Below, one piece after another: positions 34,008 to 45,600 of a stretch of DNA of 64,000 nucleotides (position 1 is the stretch's first letter; every line of letters starts with the position of its first letter). The stretch covers positions 9,313,689 to 9,377,688 of the forward strand of contig NC_061455.1 in assembly GCF_022581195.2 (NCBI RefSeq), written 5' to 3'. The translations under genes were made by a program, and so were the position numbers. A model generated the notes under the pieces. That model was not told where the DNA came from and did no database searches. It saw nothing but the letters and a program-made list of their open reading frames with translations. The DNA comes from Helicoverpa zea. Taxonomy: Eukaryota; Arthropoda; Insecta; Lepidoptera; Noctuidae.

Positions 34008-35153
34008 TAGTTATTTGTTATACAAGAGTGCAAAGTTGCTTTTTAACCGCGGGCTCAATTTTGATGACCAAGCAAGCGAAGGATTCTAAAATTGAAATAC
34101 GAGCGTAGCGAGTGTTTCAATAATTAGAATCCTGAGCGATAGCGAGGGAATCAAAAGAGCACAAGGTGAAAAATCTTTGCACTCGAGTGCAACACGTAAC
34201 TTTTCATCCCACCTCATCGAGGAAATTACTAAATGCAAAAAAACAAAATGGCGCGCACATACGAGTATCAAATTAAAAAGATGTACCTATTAAAGTTACA
34301 CATAAAAGTTAACATATTTGAAAACTCACTTTAAAAATGAAACGACGTTAAAAATCTGTGTAAAAACAATAATAAAAAATACCTAATTAATTGAATAATT
34401 ATTTTAAGCAGTATTTTATTTATTTAATATGTATTTGTTTGAAAAGGCTTATCAAGATTGTCACAAATGGAGTATTGCACACGATGTTCTAAATTCAAAT
34501 CACTTTGCCGCTCTAGAGGATAAAAACGACTTTTGTGCTCAGATATCAAAGGGTAAAACTACTCTTTCCGAGATGGTGGGATGAAATAGTTATTTGTTAT
34601 ACAAGAGTGCAAAGTTGCTTTTTAACCGCGGGCTCAATTTTGATGACCGAGCAAGCGAAGGATTCTAAAATTGAAACACGAGCGTAGCGAGTGTTTCAAT
34701 AATTAGAATCCTGAGCGATAGCGAGGGAATCAAAAGAGCACAAGGTGAAAAATCTTTGCACTCGAGTGCAACACGTAACTTTTCATCCCACCTCATCGAG
34801 GAAATTACTAAATGCAAAAAAACAAAATGGCGCGCACATACGAGTATCAAATTAAAAAGATGTACCTATTAAAGTTAACATATTTGAAAACTCACTTTAA
34901 AAATGAAACGACGTTAAAAATCTGTGTAAAAACAATAATAAAAAATACTTAATTAATTGAATAATTATTTTAAGCAGTATTTTATTTATTTAATATGTAT
35001 TTGTTTGAAAAGTCTTATCAAGATTGTCACAAATGGAGTATTGCACACGATGTTCTAAATTCAAATCACTTTGCCGCTCTAGAGGATAAAAACGACTTTT
35101 GCGCTCAGATATCAAAGGGTAAAACTACTCTTTCCGAGATGGTGGGATGAAAA
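34008..35153 (+). repeat. 579-bp tandem duplication
   Basis: The segment 34008-34586 is repeated at 34587-35153 with near-perfect identity; copy 2 lacks 14 bases present near 34299-34312. Each unit contains TTCATCCCACCTC and the inverse GAGATGGTGGGATGAA, so the unit may itself be a foldback element. It encodes nothing recognisable. Confidence 0.9.
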
Positions 35154-35156
35154 ATA

Positions 35157-35345
35157 AATATTCGGTCACAGTTGAACTGAAATAAGTGAGTCAGCAGCCA
35201 AAAAGCTGTAAGTTTATATTTTTTTAAAGTAAAATCTAAGTGCAGCGGTCAAAAGACACGTTGCATTGCGTGCGACTAGATATATTATATCGGGAATTAC
35301 TCCCTGGTCCAACTGTGTGGTCAAAGCTGTGTGACAGTAGCAGCG
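35157..35345 (-). repeat. TRAS-like 5' UTR fragment
   Basis: It matches the element A 5' UTR around 48105-48290, with shared TTCGGTCACAGTTGA, AAAATCTAAGTGCAGCGG and the GGTCAACTG-type block. With 30831-31440 it reconstitutes one decayed TRAS-like 5' region that was opened by later insertions. Confidence 0.8.
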
Positions 35346-36884
35346 TAAGGGGGAGGGGGGGGAGCGCCTAGGGTACCACATCTAGGGGGGTGCCATATCG
35401 GTCACTGAACCTTATTGCAACCTTTATTGCAGATTAGACTGACCGGTAGTGAACCAGGTTCACTAGAACAAAATTGGTACACAAAAGTCGCACTCCATAG
35501 GCCCGATAAGAAAGCACATGTTTTGTCACATATACCTATCACAAATTAACTATCAGAGTGAAAATAACTCAATTTGATGACACATTTATGTGTCCAGCTT
35601 TAGCTTTCAAATTAAGATGAAGTTAAACATAAACCCCCTTACTTATAAAAATCTCTAATCACCTTCTAAGCAACATTTTAACTAATCACTACTTAAAGTC
35701 TTAAGTATTGATTTAATGTTGGTAAAGACATGCTTAAGCAACGTTTATAAGTATATTGATTTCTGACACTTCACTTTTTATTTTTTATTTAAACGTTTAT
35801 AAGTAATAATTTTCTTAAACAGCCCATAAGTATTACTTATGTATTGTAGTTTATCAGTTGTGTTAGCACCCATAACACAAGTTAATTAATAACTTACCAT
35901 GGGGCTAACCAATCGTGTGTGAAAAGGTGTCCCGACATTATATTATATATATATATTATATTATATATATCTTTCTTATGACTATTTCTTATATTCTTAT
36001 GTACTACACTTACAGTTTTATGCTTCTTATGTTTCTATGTTATAATCTATTTTTAGATGTCAATCCTCCTTGCGCCTATCCTGCACCGAGCAGGCTGGCA
36101 AGAAGAAGAAGTTAAGACGTCGACTGCGATGACAGAACTTCAGAATTTACATGATTTCCAAATTATCTTCAATGCTGTATTTTTAATAACTTCGTTTTGA
36201 TATCGTTAAATCATTTATAAAAGTACTGTTTGTAAGCAATAAAACTTGCACGGTTGTATGTCTATGAATTATGTGTTTTTAATGTTTGTCTACCCCTTCT
36301 GATCTGTCTTTTAAGATCAGAAGTGGGTAGCCACGCGTTCTTTACCGTTTCGTTTGCCGTCTAAATTCAGTAATTATTTGTTCTATTATTGAAACTACAC
36401 CTCAACCATAAATAAGTTTTATTTCTTACACTCGAGAGTATTCTGAAGAAAAAGTATGAACTAGTTATAGTTCCAATACTGTTGCGATTCTATGAATGAT
36501 CCCTATGTGCTGTGAGACACGATATAATCGACAGCACATTGGAAGACATTGGAAGCCACAACATCAACATTATGGCAAAGAACTATTCGAAGTCTTGACT
36601 AGAAATTGCGAGAGTAGAAGTGACAGCTGCTGTGTTTGTAAAACAAAAAGCGATCGTATGCTGGAGATACTGAAGATAGCCCACCAGCTGGAACTGCCTC
36701 AGTTCGATCTTACGAAGATTCCTTACAGCAGCAGATTTGTGTTTTAGAGCGAACCTGTCGGATTCTTTTTTCAGGATGAGTAAAGCACTGAAGCTTGAAG
36801 GGAGTGGCCCTGAAAAGCCATGAAGAAGAAAATTTATGATCAATATTTTATGTTTTGGACAGTTTCGCGTTTGTCCATTTCGCG
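35345..36884. other. No gene recognised; SINE fragment at 35845-35945
   Basis: AT-rich DNA. The piece 35845-35945 is a 5'-truncated copy of the SINE body at 8340-8450 (GTTAGCACCCATAACACAAG). An 83-codon frame at 36496-36747 contains CCVCKTKSD and a helical stretch but I do not recognise it. Confidence 0.45.
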
Positions 36885-36960
36885 TTTTGACTACGTTAGA
36901 TTGCTGGAAGTTAGGTTTCGATAGGTTGGGTTGCTCAATGGTAGGTTTCACTACGATAGG
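36885..36960 (+). repeat. Degenerate telomere-like repeats
   Basis: Imperfect TTAGG-related units (GTTAGGTTTCG, ATAGGTTGGGTTGC, GGTAGGTTTCAC) continue beyond the I-like insertion at 42428-42458 into pure TTAGG. This is the innermost sign of telomeric DNA in the window. Confidence 0.7.
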
Positions 36961-37060
36961 TTTTTTTTTTTTTTTTAATCTTTATTTAAGGACGGGGTTT
37001 TTTCTAAAAAGAAAACGACACCCCGATTATTGAATACAAAATTAAAAACTTAAAATTAAA

Positions 37061-40000
37061 TTAACCCACCCGTAATCTACTACCCACAATAATAATATTA
37101 ATAAGAATTCTGGCCTCATCCGACAGTGGCGAAGCCAGAATGCTATTATAGTAGCCTACATTAAAATTGTTGACGTCAAAAGCGTGACGTCTTTGAGCGT
37201 CAATACGGCTGCACTCGCTGAGGATATGATGAACATCTTCGATCACTCCACAAACAACACAATTGGGGGAGTCCACCTTACGCATCATAAAGCCAAAGCT
37301 GTTAAGCGGGACATGACCGGATCGAAGCCTCAAAGCCATCACAACCTCCTGTCTGTTCATGCTGCTCATGTCGAACCAAAGCGTACGAGGAAGTGAGGGC
37401 TGAATGGTTTTGTACCAAATGCCTTTTGTCAGAGACCTTTTGTCGAAATATTCTGACCAGGACTGCAAGCATTTGCCTTGAACAGTGGGTATAAGTTCCG
37501 TGTGCCAGGGTAAACAAGTAAAAGGAACGCCGTCAGATCCGGCATCATTAGCGAGGCGGTCGACAATCTCATTACCCTTCAGTCCAACATGAGAAGGTAT
37601 CCATTGAAGAACAACAGTTTTATGTTTAGCTACAATTTTGAAAATAGATTTTAAAATAGAATAAGCCAGTGGAAGCCCTCTGAATGGTGACGTGCATTTA
37701 ATAAGATGAAGAAGCGCACTTTTTGAATCGGTAAGGACAACAAAGTAATCACCGTCTAATGATTCTATATAAGCCAAAGCTTCTGCTATAGCTATTAATT
37801 CCAAATGCATTATTGATAATTTTGACTTGATTTTGAGTTTAACAGAAGCACCTGTCTGAGAGTCATAGAAGGCTGCGCCACAGTTATTTTCATGCTTTGA
37901 ACCATCAGTGTATATACAGTAAAAGCCACAATATAATGAATTAAGTGAATTGGTACAAAGTGATACAAGTTGATGAACATTGAAACAACGCTTTGGTTTA
38001 TCAACAGACTCCAAAGTAGGTTTAACGATATTTGATAAGTCCATATTGCTGACCCAAGTATCCATGGAAAACATGTGAACTGTCGCACTACAGTAAATGA
38101 GTTCTCTATTTAGAACATCGTGAGCTGAAACAAGGAGGGGTTTTTTCTTATTTCTCCAATATATTTTGTTGCAGAGTTGATGTAACTTGTCCAGTAAATT
38201 AAGAAGAGGGTAATTATAACACTTAGATTTCAAATAAAATTTACAAGCTAAGAATTGGCGCCGAATAAATAAGGGAGGTAACGACAACTCTGACTCCATC
38301 ACGTGTATCGGCGTACTTTTGATGAACCCGCCTATCAAACGTAGACAAGTGTTTTGCAATCTATCTAATTTCGCCAAGTGTGAGTCAGCACTATTACCGA
38401 ATAGAAAACTACCAAAGTCAATACGACTACGAATGAGAGCTATGTATAATTGTCTTAACTGTTTTGGATGAACACCCCATCCGGGGCCAACCAAAACCCT
38501 GAAGATGTTAACTAGTTTTAAGACTCGTTCACATATCTCATTAACGTGTTTTTTCCACCGGAGACCTCTGTCTAGCCATAACCCTAAATATTTAACATTA
38601 TCAACTACCTGTAGTGATGTGCCGTTTAGTCGTATGTCTATATTAGGTACACGAAAACCTCTACTAAATAAACAAATTTTACTTTTATCCGGCGAAATAT
38701 GTAATCCTACATCTGTTAGTATGTTATTGATAACATTGAGGGCAGCTTGGATTTTATTTTGACCCTCGCTTACAGACGAACACGTCACGTACATTGCGAA
38801 ATCATCCGCGTACTGGCAAATAGACACCTGATTTTGAAGTTGATTACAAATGTTTGCCGTTATTATGTTAAACAACAATGGTGATAAAGGGTCACCTTGC
38901 GCTAATCCACTACCTGAATCTCTACTAATAAAACTATTACCAGTTCTTATTTGAAGTGTTCTTCTGTGTAAAAAATTCCACAAATAATTACAAATCCGGG
39001 ATCCTACTCCATATTGATCTAAAACATGAATTAAAACATAGTTGTTAACATTATTGTACGCACTATCTATATCTAAAAAACAGCCCATAGTTGTACAGCC
39101 CTCAGAGAAACCGGTTTGAATGGAGGATATTAAGTAAGCTAGACCATCTATACATGATTTATTTCTACGGAAACCCACCGTGTTAACAGAAAAAACATTT
39201 AATTTTTCAACAAACCACTCCAGTCTCCTAAATAAAATGTAATGAAATATTTTGCATATGCAAGATAACAAAGAAATAGGACGAAAGGAAGTTACATTGC
39301 TTAGATCACGACCAGGCTTTGGAATAGGCACTATACAGATGTCACGCCACTGAGATGGAACAAACCCATGATAAAAGAATTTATTAAATAAAGTAAGCAA
39401 CACCGATTTGCCTACGTCAGGTAAATTTTTAATCATAGAATACGATATGTCATCGCATCCAGGAGATGTATCCTTAGATTTAATACATTTATTTAATTCC
39501 TGGATAGAGATCTCACATTCTAGTAATGGGTTGTAGTTTTTAACTGTAGGGGGCCTTGGGGACACATGATCTGGTGTTAAAGAATATAATAAGTTTGTGG
39601 CATTTTGAGGGTCTACATAACTAGGAGGAGATCGGAAACCCTTTAACCATCTCATTTTCTGCCACATTTCACTAGCCGATGTCGTGTGATCAACTGAGGA
39701 GCAGAAATTTTGAAAGTCCGTAGCCCTAGCCTGACGGATTAACTTCTGTGCAAAGTGTATTCTGTCATTAAGAATATCGAGATTATTGGGGGTAGGGTTG
39801 CGTCTAAATTTTGATAAAGCTAGCCTGCGCTGTGCTACTGCGTGTGAGATTTCTGCTGTCCAATACGGTTTTGGTAAAAATTCTGAGGTAGGATTCTGGT
39901 TGAATTTTACAAGCGGGATGAATTTGTTAGCAGCGTCATTTATAATAACTAAAAAACTGTCGTAAGCCTCCTGCAGGTCACTCGGGATATCGAAACTAGA

Positions 40001-40759
40001 AAAACGTTGTTCTAAATATTTATTATACGATGTCCAATCGGCTTTGCGGAAATTTCTTTTCTTGAGTGAGGGTAGATGAGAATAAGTAGAAGTTGAAATT
40101 TTAACGAGTAAATGATCACTACCCAGGTTTTCATTTAGAACAGTCCAACAAAAGTTGTGTGCAATATCCATAGATACCAAAGATATATCAGGAGAAGACT
40201 GTTGTAGGTAATTATCTACTAAACGAACACGTGTATGAGACCCATTGTTTAAGACGAAAAAGTTACTATCTAAAAGTGCGTCATGGATGAGTGACCCTCT
40301 GTGATCAGTTTTATATGACCAACTGACGTGATGGGCATTAAAATCGCCCAAGATTAGCGTTTTGGATGAACATGACGCTAGCAAGTTACTCCAATCTTGG
40401 TGAGTGGTTAAAATTCTGGAAGGGCAGTAGATTGCAACAATATTTTCAAACGGTTCACAATTAAAAACCCTAATACAAACTATTTCGATACCACTATTGT
40501 TAATGTGAACGAATTTCTGTTGCGCCTTAATGGATTTGTGTACGAGTATAGCTACACCGCCATATGAGTCATCTCTATCCGCACGATAAGCACAATAACT
40601 GTTAACTTTAAAATTACACTCCGGCTCGAGCCACGTTTCACTAAGGGCAGCAATATGAACCTTTTCTTGGCGCAAAATTTCGCAAAAGGAAATTAACTTA
40701 GGCTTAATACTTTGGGCATTCCACTGTAAAATGTTTAACTTAAGTGCCTTAGGAGCCAT
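37061..40759 (-). CDS. I-like retrotransposon ORF2: endonuclease, reverse transcriptase, RNase H
   Basis: The roughly 1232-residue polyprotein nicks DNA and reverse-transcribes the element RNA at the nick. Order: APE-type endonuclease (about 1-225; WNAQS, SETW, GDFNAH, SDH), reverse transcriptase (about 430-720; LDIDSAYN, QGDPLSPLL, YADD near 647), RNase H (about 945-1075; YTDGSK, ELIAIAEA, TDSKSAL, HVGLKGNEIVD) and a C-terminal CCHC (CVVCGVIEDVHHILSEC near 1158). The ATG is at 40757-40759 and overlaps the ORF1 stop as TGATG, implying termination-reinitiation coupling. All catalytic residues are visible. RNase H with three-knuckle ORF1 supports the I group; I did not resolve the exact clade. 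Confidence 0.9.
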   Translation of the reverse strand: MAPKALKLNILQWNAQSIKPKLISFCEILRQEKVHIAALSETWLEPECNFKVNSYCAYRADRDDSYGGVAILVHKSIKAQQKFVHINNSGIEIVCIRVFNCEPFENIVAIYCPSRILTTHQDWSNLLASCSSKTLILGDFNAHHVSWSYKTDHRGSLIHDALLDSNFFVLNNGSHTRVRLVDNYLQQSSPDISLVSMDIAHNFCWTVLNENLGSDHLLVKISTSTYSHLPSLKKRNFRKADWTSYNKYLEQRFSSFDIPSDLQEAYDSFLVIINDAANKFIPLVKFNQNPTSEFLPKPYWTAEISHAVAQRRLALSKFRRNPTPNNLDILNDRIHFAQKLIRQARATDFQNFCSSVDHTTSASEMWQKMRWLKGFRSPPSYVDPQNATNLLYSLTPDHVSPRPPTVKNYNPLLECEISIQELNKCIKSKDTSPGCDDISYSMIKNLPDVGKSVLLTLFNKFFYHGFVPSQWRDICIVPIPKPGRDLSNVTSFRPISLLSCICKIFHYILFRRLEWFVEKLNVFSVNTVGFRRNKSCIDGLAYLISSIQTGFSEGCTTMGCFLDIDSAYNNVNNYVLIHVLDQYGVGSRICNYLWNFLHRRTLQIRTGNSFISRDSGSGLAQGDPLSPLLFNIITANICNQLQNQVSICQYADDFAMYVTCSSVSEGQNKIQAALNVINNILTDVGLHISPDKSKICLFSRGFRVPNIDIRLNGTSLQVVDNVKYLGLWLDRGLRWKKHVNEICERVLKLVNIFRVLVGPGWGVHPKQLRQLYIALIRSRIDFGSFLFGNSADSHLAKLDRLQNTCLRLIGGFIKSTPIHVMESELSLPPLFIRRQFLACKFYLKSKCYNYPLLNLLDKLHQLCNKIYWRNKKKPLLVSAHDVLNRELIYCSATVHMFSMDTWVSNMDLSNIVKPTLESVDKPKRCFNVHQLVSLCTNSLNSLYCGFYCIYTDGSKHENNCGAAFYDSQTGASVKLKIKSKLSIMHLELIAIAEALAYIESLDGDYFVVLTDSKSALLHLIKCTSPFRGLPLAYSILKSIFKIVAKHKTVVLQWIPSHVGLKGNEIVDRLANDAGSDGVPFTCLPWHTELIPTVQGKCLQSWSEYFDKRSLTKGIWYKTIQPSLPRTLWFDMSSMNRQEVVMALRLRSGHVPLNSFGFMMRKVDSPNCVVCGVIEDVHHILSECSRIDAQRRHAFDVNNFNVGYYNSILASPLSDEARILINIIIVGSRLRVG

Positions 40760-42255
40760 CACAGGGTCGTATTTATAAAACTAAACACAGATTTTATCCA
40801 AGGCCAATCTGAAACAAAACTAACGGAAACTAACATAAACCATTCTAGGCACAACTGTAATATGGATTTAATTTTAAAAGAAAGGTTATGCTGTTTGAGA
40901 AAAATTACTTCCTTGATTCTGTCCCAAAGCTCCTTAATGGACGGACACTGTTCCTTTTGGCCCTCATCCTCATCAGACGACATATAAACGTCTTTACTGC
41001 CTCCATCTGAATTCCAAAATGCCCAATCCTCCTCAGTGGATTTCTTTTGACGCTTTGATGACTTAATGTTAGGATTTAGGGAGCGAGGAGTAGTTTTAAC
41101 TGCTGACTTCACTTCATGAATAATGGGTTTTGTTTTGACGGTTTCGGCATAAGTCAGTTGACTAGGCGGATCAGGATATATATTCTTACTTGGTGTCTGC
41201 TCCGTTCTAAGACGTGGAAAAGTGTCGCCACAGCTAGGTGTAAGTAGGGTTCGTGTGACAGTGTTTTCGGGGAGAATGGGCCTTTCAGGTGGGACATACA
41301 TTTCTAATGCTTTTCTGTATGTGCATCCAAACTCCGCCATAATCTCTCTCAGCTTCCTTTCTTTTTTGTACGCAGGACAAGCCTTGCTCAAAGATATATG
41401 GTCGCCTTTACAATTGACGCAAGAAAACGAAGTGGTGTCGCAATTCTCATGATGACCCCCACACTTGGGGCAAATTACGTTTTTAGCAGGACACATTTTA
41501 CGGGTATGACCTAATTTCCAGCATTGAGAGCATTGGGATACTTGGTGTATATAGGGGAAAACCCTCACGTTTATATCACACACGCGAACAGTTGCTGGTA
41601 CATGGCTACCGTCAAAACATAGTCGAAGGGTTTCACTCGGGCACCAACCGCCTTCATCTCGATTCCGTCGATTAAGCCTATGAACTGATATAAGCTTTGT
41701 TGGGGCTGGACAAGAGATATTTTTAAGGATCTCGTCATCGGTGAGTTCAAGGTCAACATCTTTGATAAGACCATAGGAAACAGAGACTTCCGTAGCCCTC
41801 TGCAACCTCCAACCTTTCTCTAGAAGTTTCTCGCATGAAAAAAGACTCTGTGCAGCTGTTTCGCAGTCAAATTGCAGACGAACTTTAAATGGGCTTAAAT
41901 ACTTTACTTGGTGTACCTTGGTTATGTCATTTTCCTTTAAAATGCGTGCCATTGCAAATTGTTTAGGAAGACGTTCTTTATGAGAAATGTAAACTTCATA
42001 TTTTATTTCGTCCTTAATTGTGTTATTGCCACCGTATCGTGACTTCTTTTTTCCCTTTACTTCCCTCCATGTATCTTCATCCTCCGTACTACCTTCTCTT
42101 TGTCTCTTGGCTCCTCTTAACAGTTCCTCATTGGTCTCAAGGTCATCTCCATCATCAATAGCTTCTATATCGAGAGAATTATTCAAAAGGTTGTAAACAT
42201 CACTCGCAACAATCGGCGTAACTGAACGCGGTGATGCGTTAGCGTTATCAGTCAT
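40759..42255 (-). CDS. I-like retrotransposon ORF1 (gag-like RNA-binding protein)
   Basis: This 498-residue protein has an acidic N-terminus (about 25-65), an RRM-like central part (about 85-235) and three zinc knuckles: CSQCWKLGHTRKMC (242-255), CPKCGGHHENC (262-272) and CVNCKGDHISLSKAC (279-293). ORF1 proteins of this group bind element RNA and form the ribonucleoprotein that carries ORF2 to DNA. The stop TGA shares one base with the ORF2 ATG. Confidence 0.88.
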   Translation of the reverse strand: MTDNANASPRSVTPIVASDVYNLLNNSLDIEAIDDGDDLETNEELLRGAKRQREGSTEDEDTWREVKGKKKSRYGGNNTIKDEIKYEVYISHKERLPKQFAMARILKENDITKVHQVKYLSPFKVRLQFDCETAAQSLFSCEKLLEKGWRLQRATEVSVSYGLIKDVDLELTDDEILKNISCPAPTKLISVHRLNRRNRDEGGWCPSETLRLCFDGSHVPATVRVCDINVRVFPYIHQVSQCSQCWKLGHTRKMCPAKNVICPKCGGHHENCDTTSFSCVNCKGDHISLSKACPAYKKERKLREIMAEFGCTYRKALEMYVPPERPILPENTVTRTLLTPSCGDTFPRLRTEQTPSKNIYPDPPSQLTYAETVKTKPIIHEVKSAVKTTPRSLNPNIKSSKRQKKSTEEDWAFWNSDGGSKDVYMSSDEDEGQKEQCPSIKELWDRIKEVIFLKQHNLSFKIKSILQLCLEWFMLVSVSFVSDWPWIKSVFSFINTTL

Positions 42256-42458
42256 ATTGCATCTAAAACTCGGTGAATATGCCTACAAATACAAACCGGA
42301 GAACGGCCGGGCGAACCGGCGCACACCGGTAATGTTGTTGTTGCTGCTTCGTAACAGCTGCGCGGGCGATAGCCAACGAAACGCGTCGAAAACACGACTA
42401 GGCCGCGCGAATGCCGCTGCGGAACTGACTACGATAGGTTGCTCAAAGTTAAGTTTCA

Positions 42459-42485
42459 CTAGGTTAGGTTAGGTTAGGTTAGGTT
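42459..42485 (+). repeat. (TTAGG) array, about five units
   Basis: Perfect telomeric repeats between the I-like element and the 3' poly(A) of TRAS-like element A. The junction reads AGGTT followed by the T-run. Confidence 0.95.
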
Positions 42486-42542
42486 TTTTTTTTTTTTTTT
42501 TTTTTAAATATTGCACCCGCCATCTTGGGTACTGCCGTGTAC

Positions 42543-42559
42543 CTCTGACGTAATCAGAG
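42543..42559 (-). promoter_or_regulatory. Conserved 3' UTR hairpin (element A)
   Basis: In sense: CTCTGA-TTACG-TCAGAG, a perfect 6-bp stem with a 5-base loop. Counterparts are at 49097-49113 (B) and 58063-58079 (C). Confidence 0.65.
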
Positions 42560-42614
42560 TCTTTGTATGTCTTATGTTTTTTATTTTCTTTGTTGTGGAG
42601 TAAGACGCTCCGGT

Positions 42615-45600
42615 TTAAGCCGAAGCGTTTCTCTCCACGACAATTTTACAAATTTGTTCTGCAAACATGAGGAAATCGCCTCTTAATTTTTTATTTGCGA
42701 TGAGCTCGAAGGCTCTACTGACTGCCACATCTGTTTCGAGTCTTTGGGCGAGGTCAAAACGTTTTCTTTCGAATATAGGGCATTGAAAAAGAATGTGCTG
42801 AACGGATTCCTCAACCGCAGGATCGCAGACGCATGACGGGCTCTCCCGACACTTGAAGCGGTGCAGATATTGGGAGAACCCCCCATGGCCTGTAAAGATG
42901 TTGGTTAAGATTCCCTGCGGTTGTATTTTTCGCACCAGACGATATGCCTCCCTCGCGTCCGGGAAGAACACTCTCGTGACGGAGGCCGTCTCGCCCGTTG
43001 TATACCTTCGGTTCCATTCGCCAAGAGAGTCTCCACGAAGTTCACTCCTGACGAATGAGACCGGGCACCGGTCGTAGTCAGGCTTCCTCCGGCTCGAGAG
43101 TGCTGCTTCTTTTGCTAGCTCGTCGGCGCGCTCGTTTCCATCGATGCCGGCGTGGGCCTTGATCCAGAACAAGGTCACAGCTTTGCCAAGGGTCAAGGCC
43201 ACGCTGAGGTTTCGGCGCGCCTCGATTGCGAGGGAGTGCATAGACCCGGGATTGGTCACCGTCTGCAAGGCCGCCCGTGAGTCGCTATAAATGCCGCAGC
43301 TCTCCGCTCCGCTGTTCAGGGCTTCGCTAGTGGCCCTGCATATGGCCAGGAGTTCAGCCTGGTAGACTGTGCAGTACGCTGGCAAGCTCAGTTTTCGGCT
43401 CCGTAGTTCGGTCTGGTTGTCCCATATGGACAACGCAGCACCGACTTTGCCCTGGAACTTGCTGCCGTCTGTGAAAATTCTGAGCGACTGCACGTTGTGT
43501 TGGTCTACCAGGCTTCGGTCATCTAGACACCTGAAGTTCAGGTCCATACGCAAGGCGGGGTGTGGTAGCTCTGCAAATCCAACCACCCGCTCAACCTCCC
43601 GGTCTCCCAGCACTAGCCGGGTTGACCCTTTGCGAGCCTCATATAGGCCGGCTGCTTCCTTGACGCGTAGGTCCAGAGGTAGTAACCCGGCGAGTAGTAG
43701 GGCCGAGTTTAGGGAGACGGTGCGGTAGGATTTGCAGATCTTCTGTGCGAAGCCCCGCTGGACGGTGTTTAAGAGCTTGCGGACACAAATTTTTTGAGCG
43801 GCGGGCGACCATGCAGCTGCGGCGTATAGGATGACGGGCTCCACTGCTGCCGTATAGATTGTGCGGACGACGTCGGGGTGCAGTCCCCAGCTTATTTTTG
43901 CAGCTCGTTGGAGTTGCTTCGCGATATTGAGGGCCTTCCTACAGACGTTGGCGACGTGGGTGTTAAAGGTCAGCTTATCGTCTATAGTCAGGCCCAAGAT
44001 CTTTATTTCGCGAGACATGCCAATGTCGACCCCGCCCATGCGCAGGAGTGGGGTGTCATGCTTAAGCTTGTTTGTCAGCAGCATTGCGCAGGTCTTGTGC
44101 GGCGCAAACTTGAGTTTGTTTCTGACTCCCCACTCCTGAACAAACTCGAGGGCGGCATTGGCATGTCGCTGCACCTCCAGCGCAGTATCCCCGGCAAACA
44201 GCAGAACCACGTCATCGGCGAACGCCTGGCACACAACCCCGCGGTCATGTAAGTTCTTGAGGAGGGGATCTAGGAGGACGTTCCAGAGTATCGGCCCGCT
44301 GATCGAGCCTTGGACGCAACCCTTTTGCGTGTTTCTACAATGTTCGACTCCGGCATACCTTAGTCGCACACATCTGTCGCCAAGGTAGCTGTCGAGTAGC
44401 CGCCTAATGTTGACCGGACACTTTTCCTCCGCCAGTCTGACCTTTATGGCTGGCCACCAGGCGCTGTCGAAGGCGCCCTCTATATCCAGCGAGACGATGG
44501 TGACCAACTTTTTGTTCTTGATTTCAACCTTTATTTGGTTCACTAGATTATAGAGGGCGTCCTCGGTGCTCCTCTGGGGCATGAAGCCGTACTGGCGGGT
44601 ACTCAGCCTCGGCACTAGGTGCCACTGGAGCCTCGTGACAACCATCTTCTCCAGGACCTTTCCTAACACGGGCAGGAGCCCGATCGGCCTATATGACTTG
44701 GCGTTTGTGTAGTTGTCCTTGCCCGGCTTCCTCAGTACCACAACTGTGGCTTCCTTCCACTTCTTGGGGAAGTGGCCCAGACTGAGGCATTTGTTGGCCA
44801 GGGCAAGGAACGCCTCGGGGTCCTGGAGAATTGCCTGGCGACAGATGTCCGCGGTGAGACCGTCCGCGCCTGGCGCCTTTTTAGGGTTAAAAGAGGACAC
44901 TGCTGTTATGAGCTCATGCGGAGTAAAAGGCGGGTCATGTTCTTCATCATAAACCCGGTCGTTTACCCGCATGGCCAAACGCCGGATGTCCTTTTGTTCT
45001 TCAGTGTCCTCTTCTCCCAGGTCGTGCGGATAAAGTGTCTCAGCCAGGTGCGATGCGGATTCTGCCGGAGTCAAATATATACCGCTTTTAATTAGGGTTG
45101 CGTCCTCGTGCCGTGTTGCGGTACGCCCTATCACCCTGTAAATGCCCTCCCACATCCCCTCCCTGTCCTGCTTGGTGCAGAACTCCGTCCAGCTCCTCGT
45201 TTGGGCTATCATGGCTTTAATTTCATAGTTTGTTTTGTGTTGCAGGTACTCTTCGACGACGGACTGCCTTCGGATTGGAGCGGCGCAGCGGACTCTTCTC
45301 TTCCTGGTGGCGACCTCCTTCTTCAGGCTTTCGAGCTCATGGGACCACCACGGCAAGGTAATTTTTTCCGAGTTTTTCTTCTTCGGTATAGTTTCTTGAC
45401 ATGACTTTTGTATTACTTCTAAATATTTGTTTATGATTATTTCTAAATTTTGACTATTTTCAATTTCTTCGAATTTTGACTTATTTATGTTTTCTTCTAT
45501 TTTAAACTGGGCCAGTTTCTCACGAAACTGGACCCAGTTTGCTTTTTTGGTGTTGAACATCCTAGTAGTAGATTTTACTGCTATGCCTAAAGATTTTTGC

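Larger units (their letters stand above)
36961..42427 (-). mobile_element. Complete I-like non-LTR retrotransposon
   Basis: The element is about 5.47 kb with a 3' poly(A) (T-run at 36961-36976), two intact ORFs and a 5' UTR of about 170 bp. Target duplications ACTACGATAGG (36950-36960 and 42428-42438) flank it; the next TT of the empty site merges with the tail. Full length, open frames and a perfect duplication point to recent, possibly active, insertion. The site is degenerate telomeric repeat. Confidence 0.9.
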
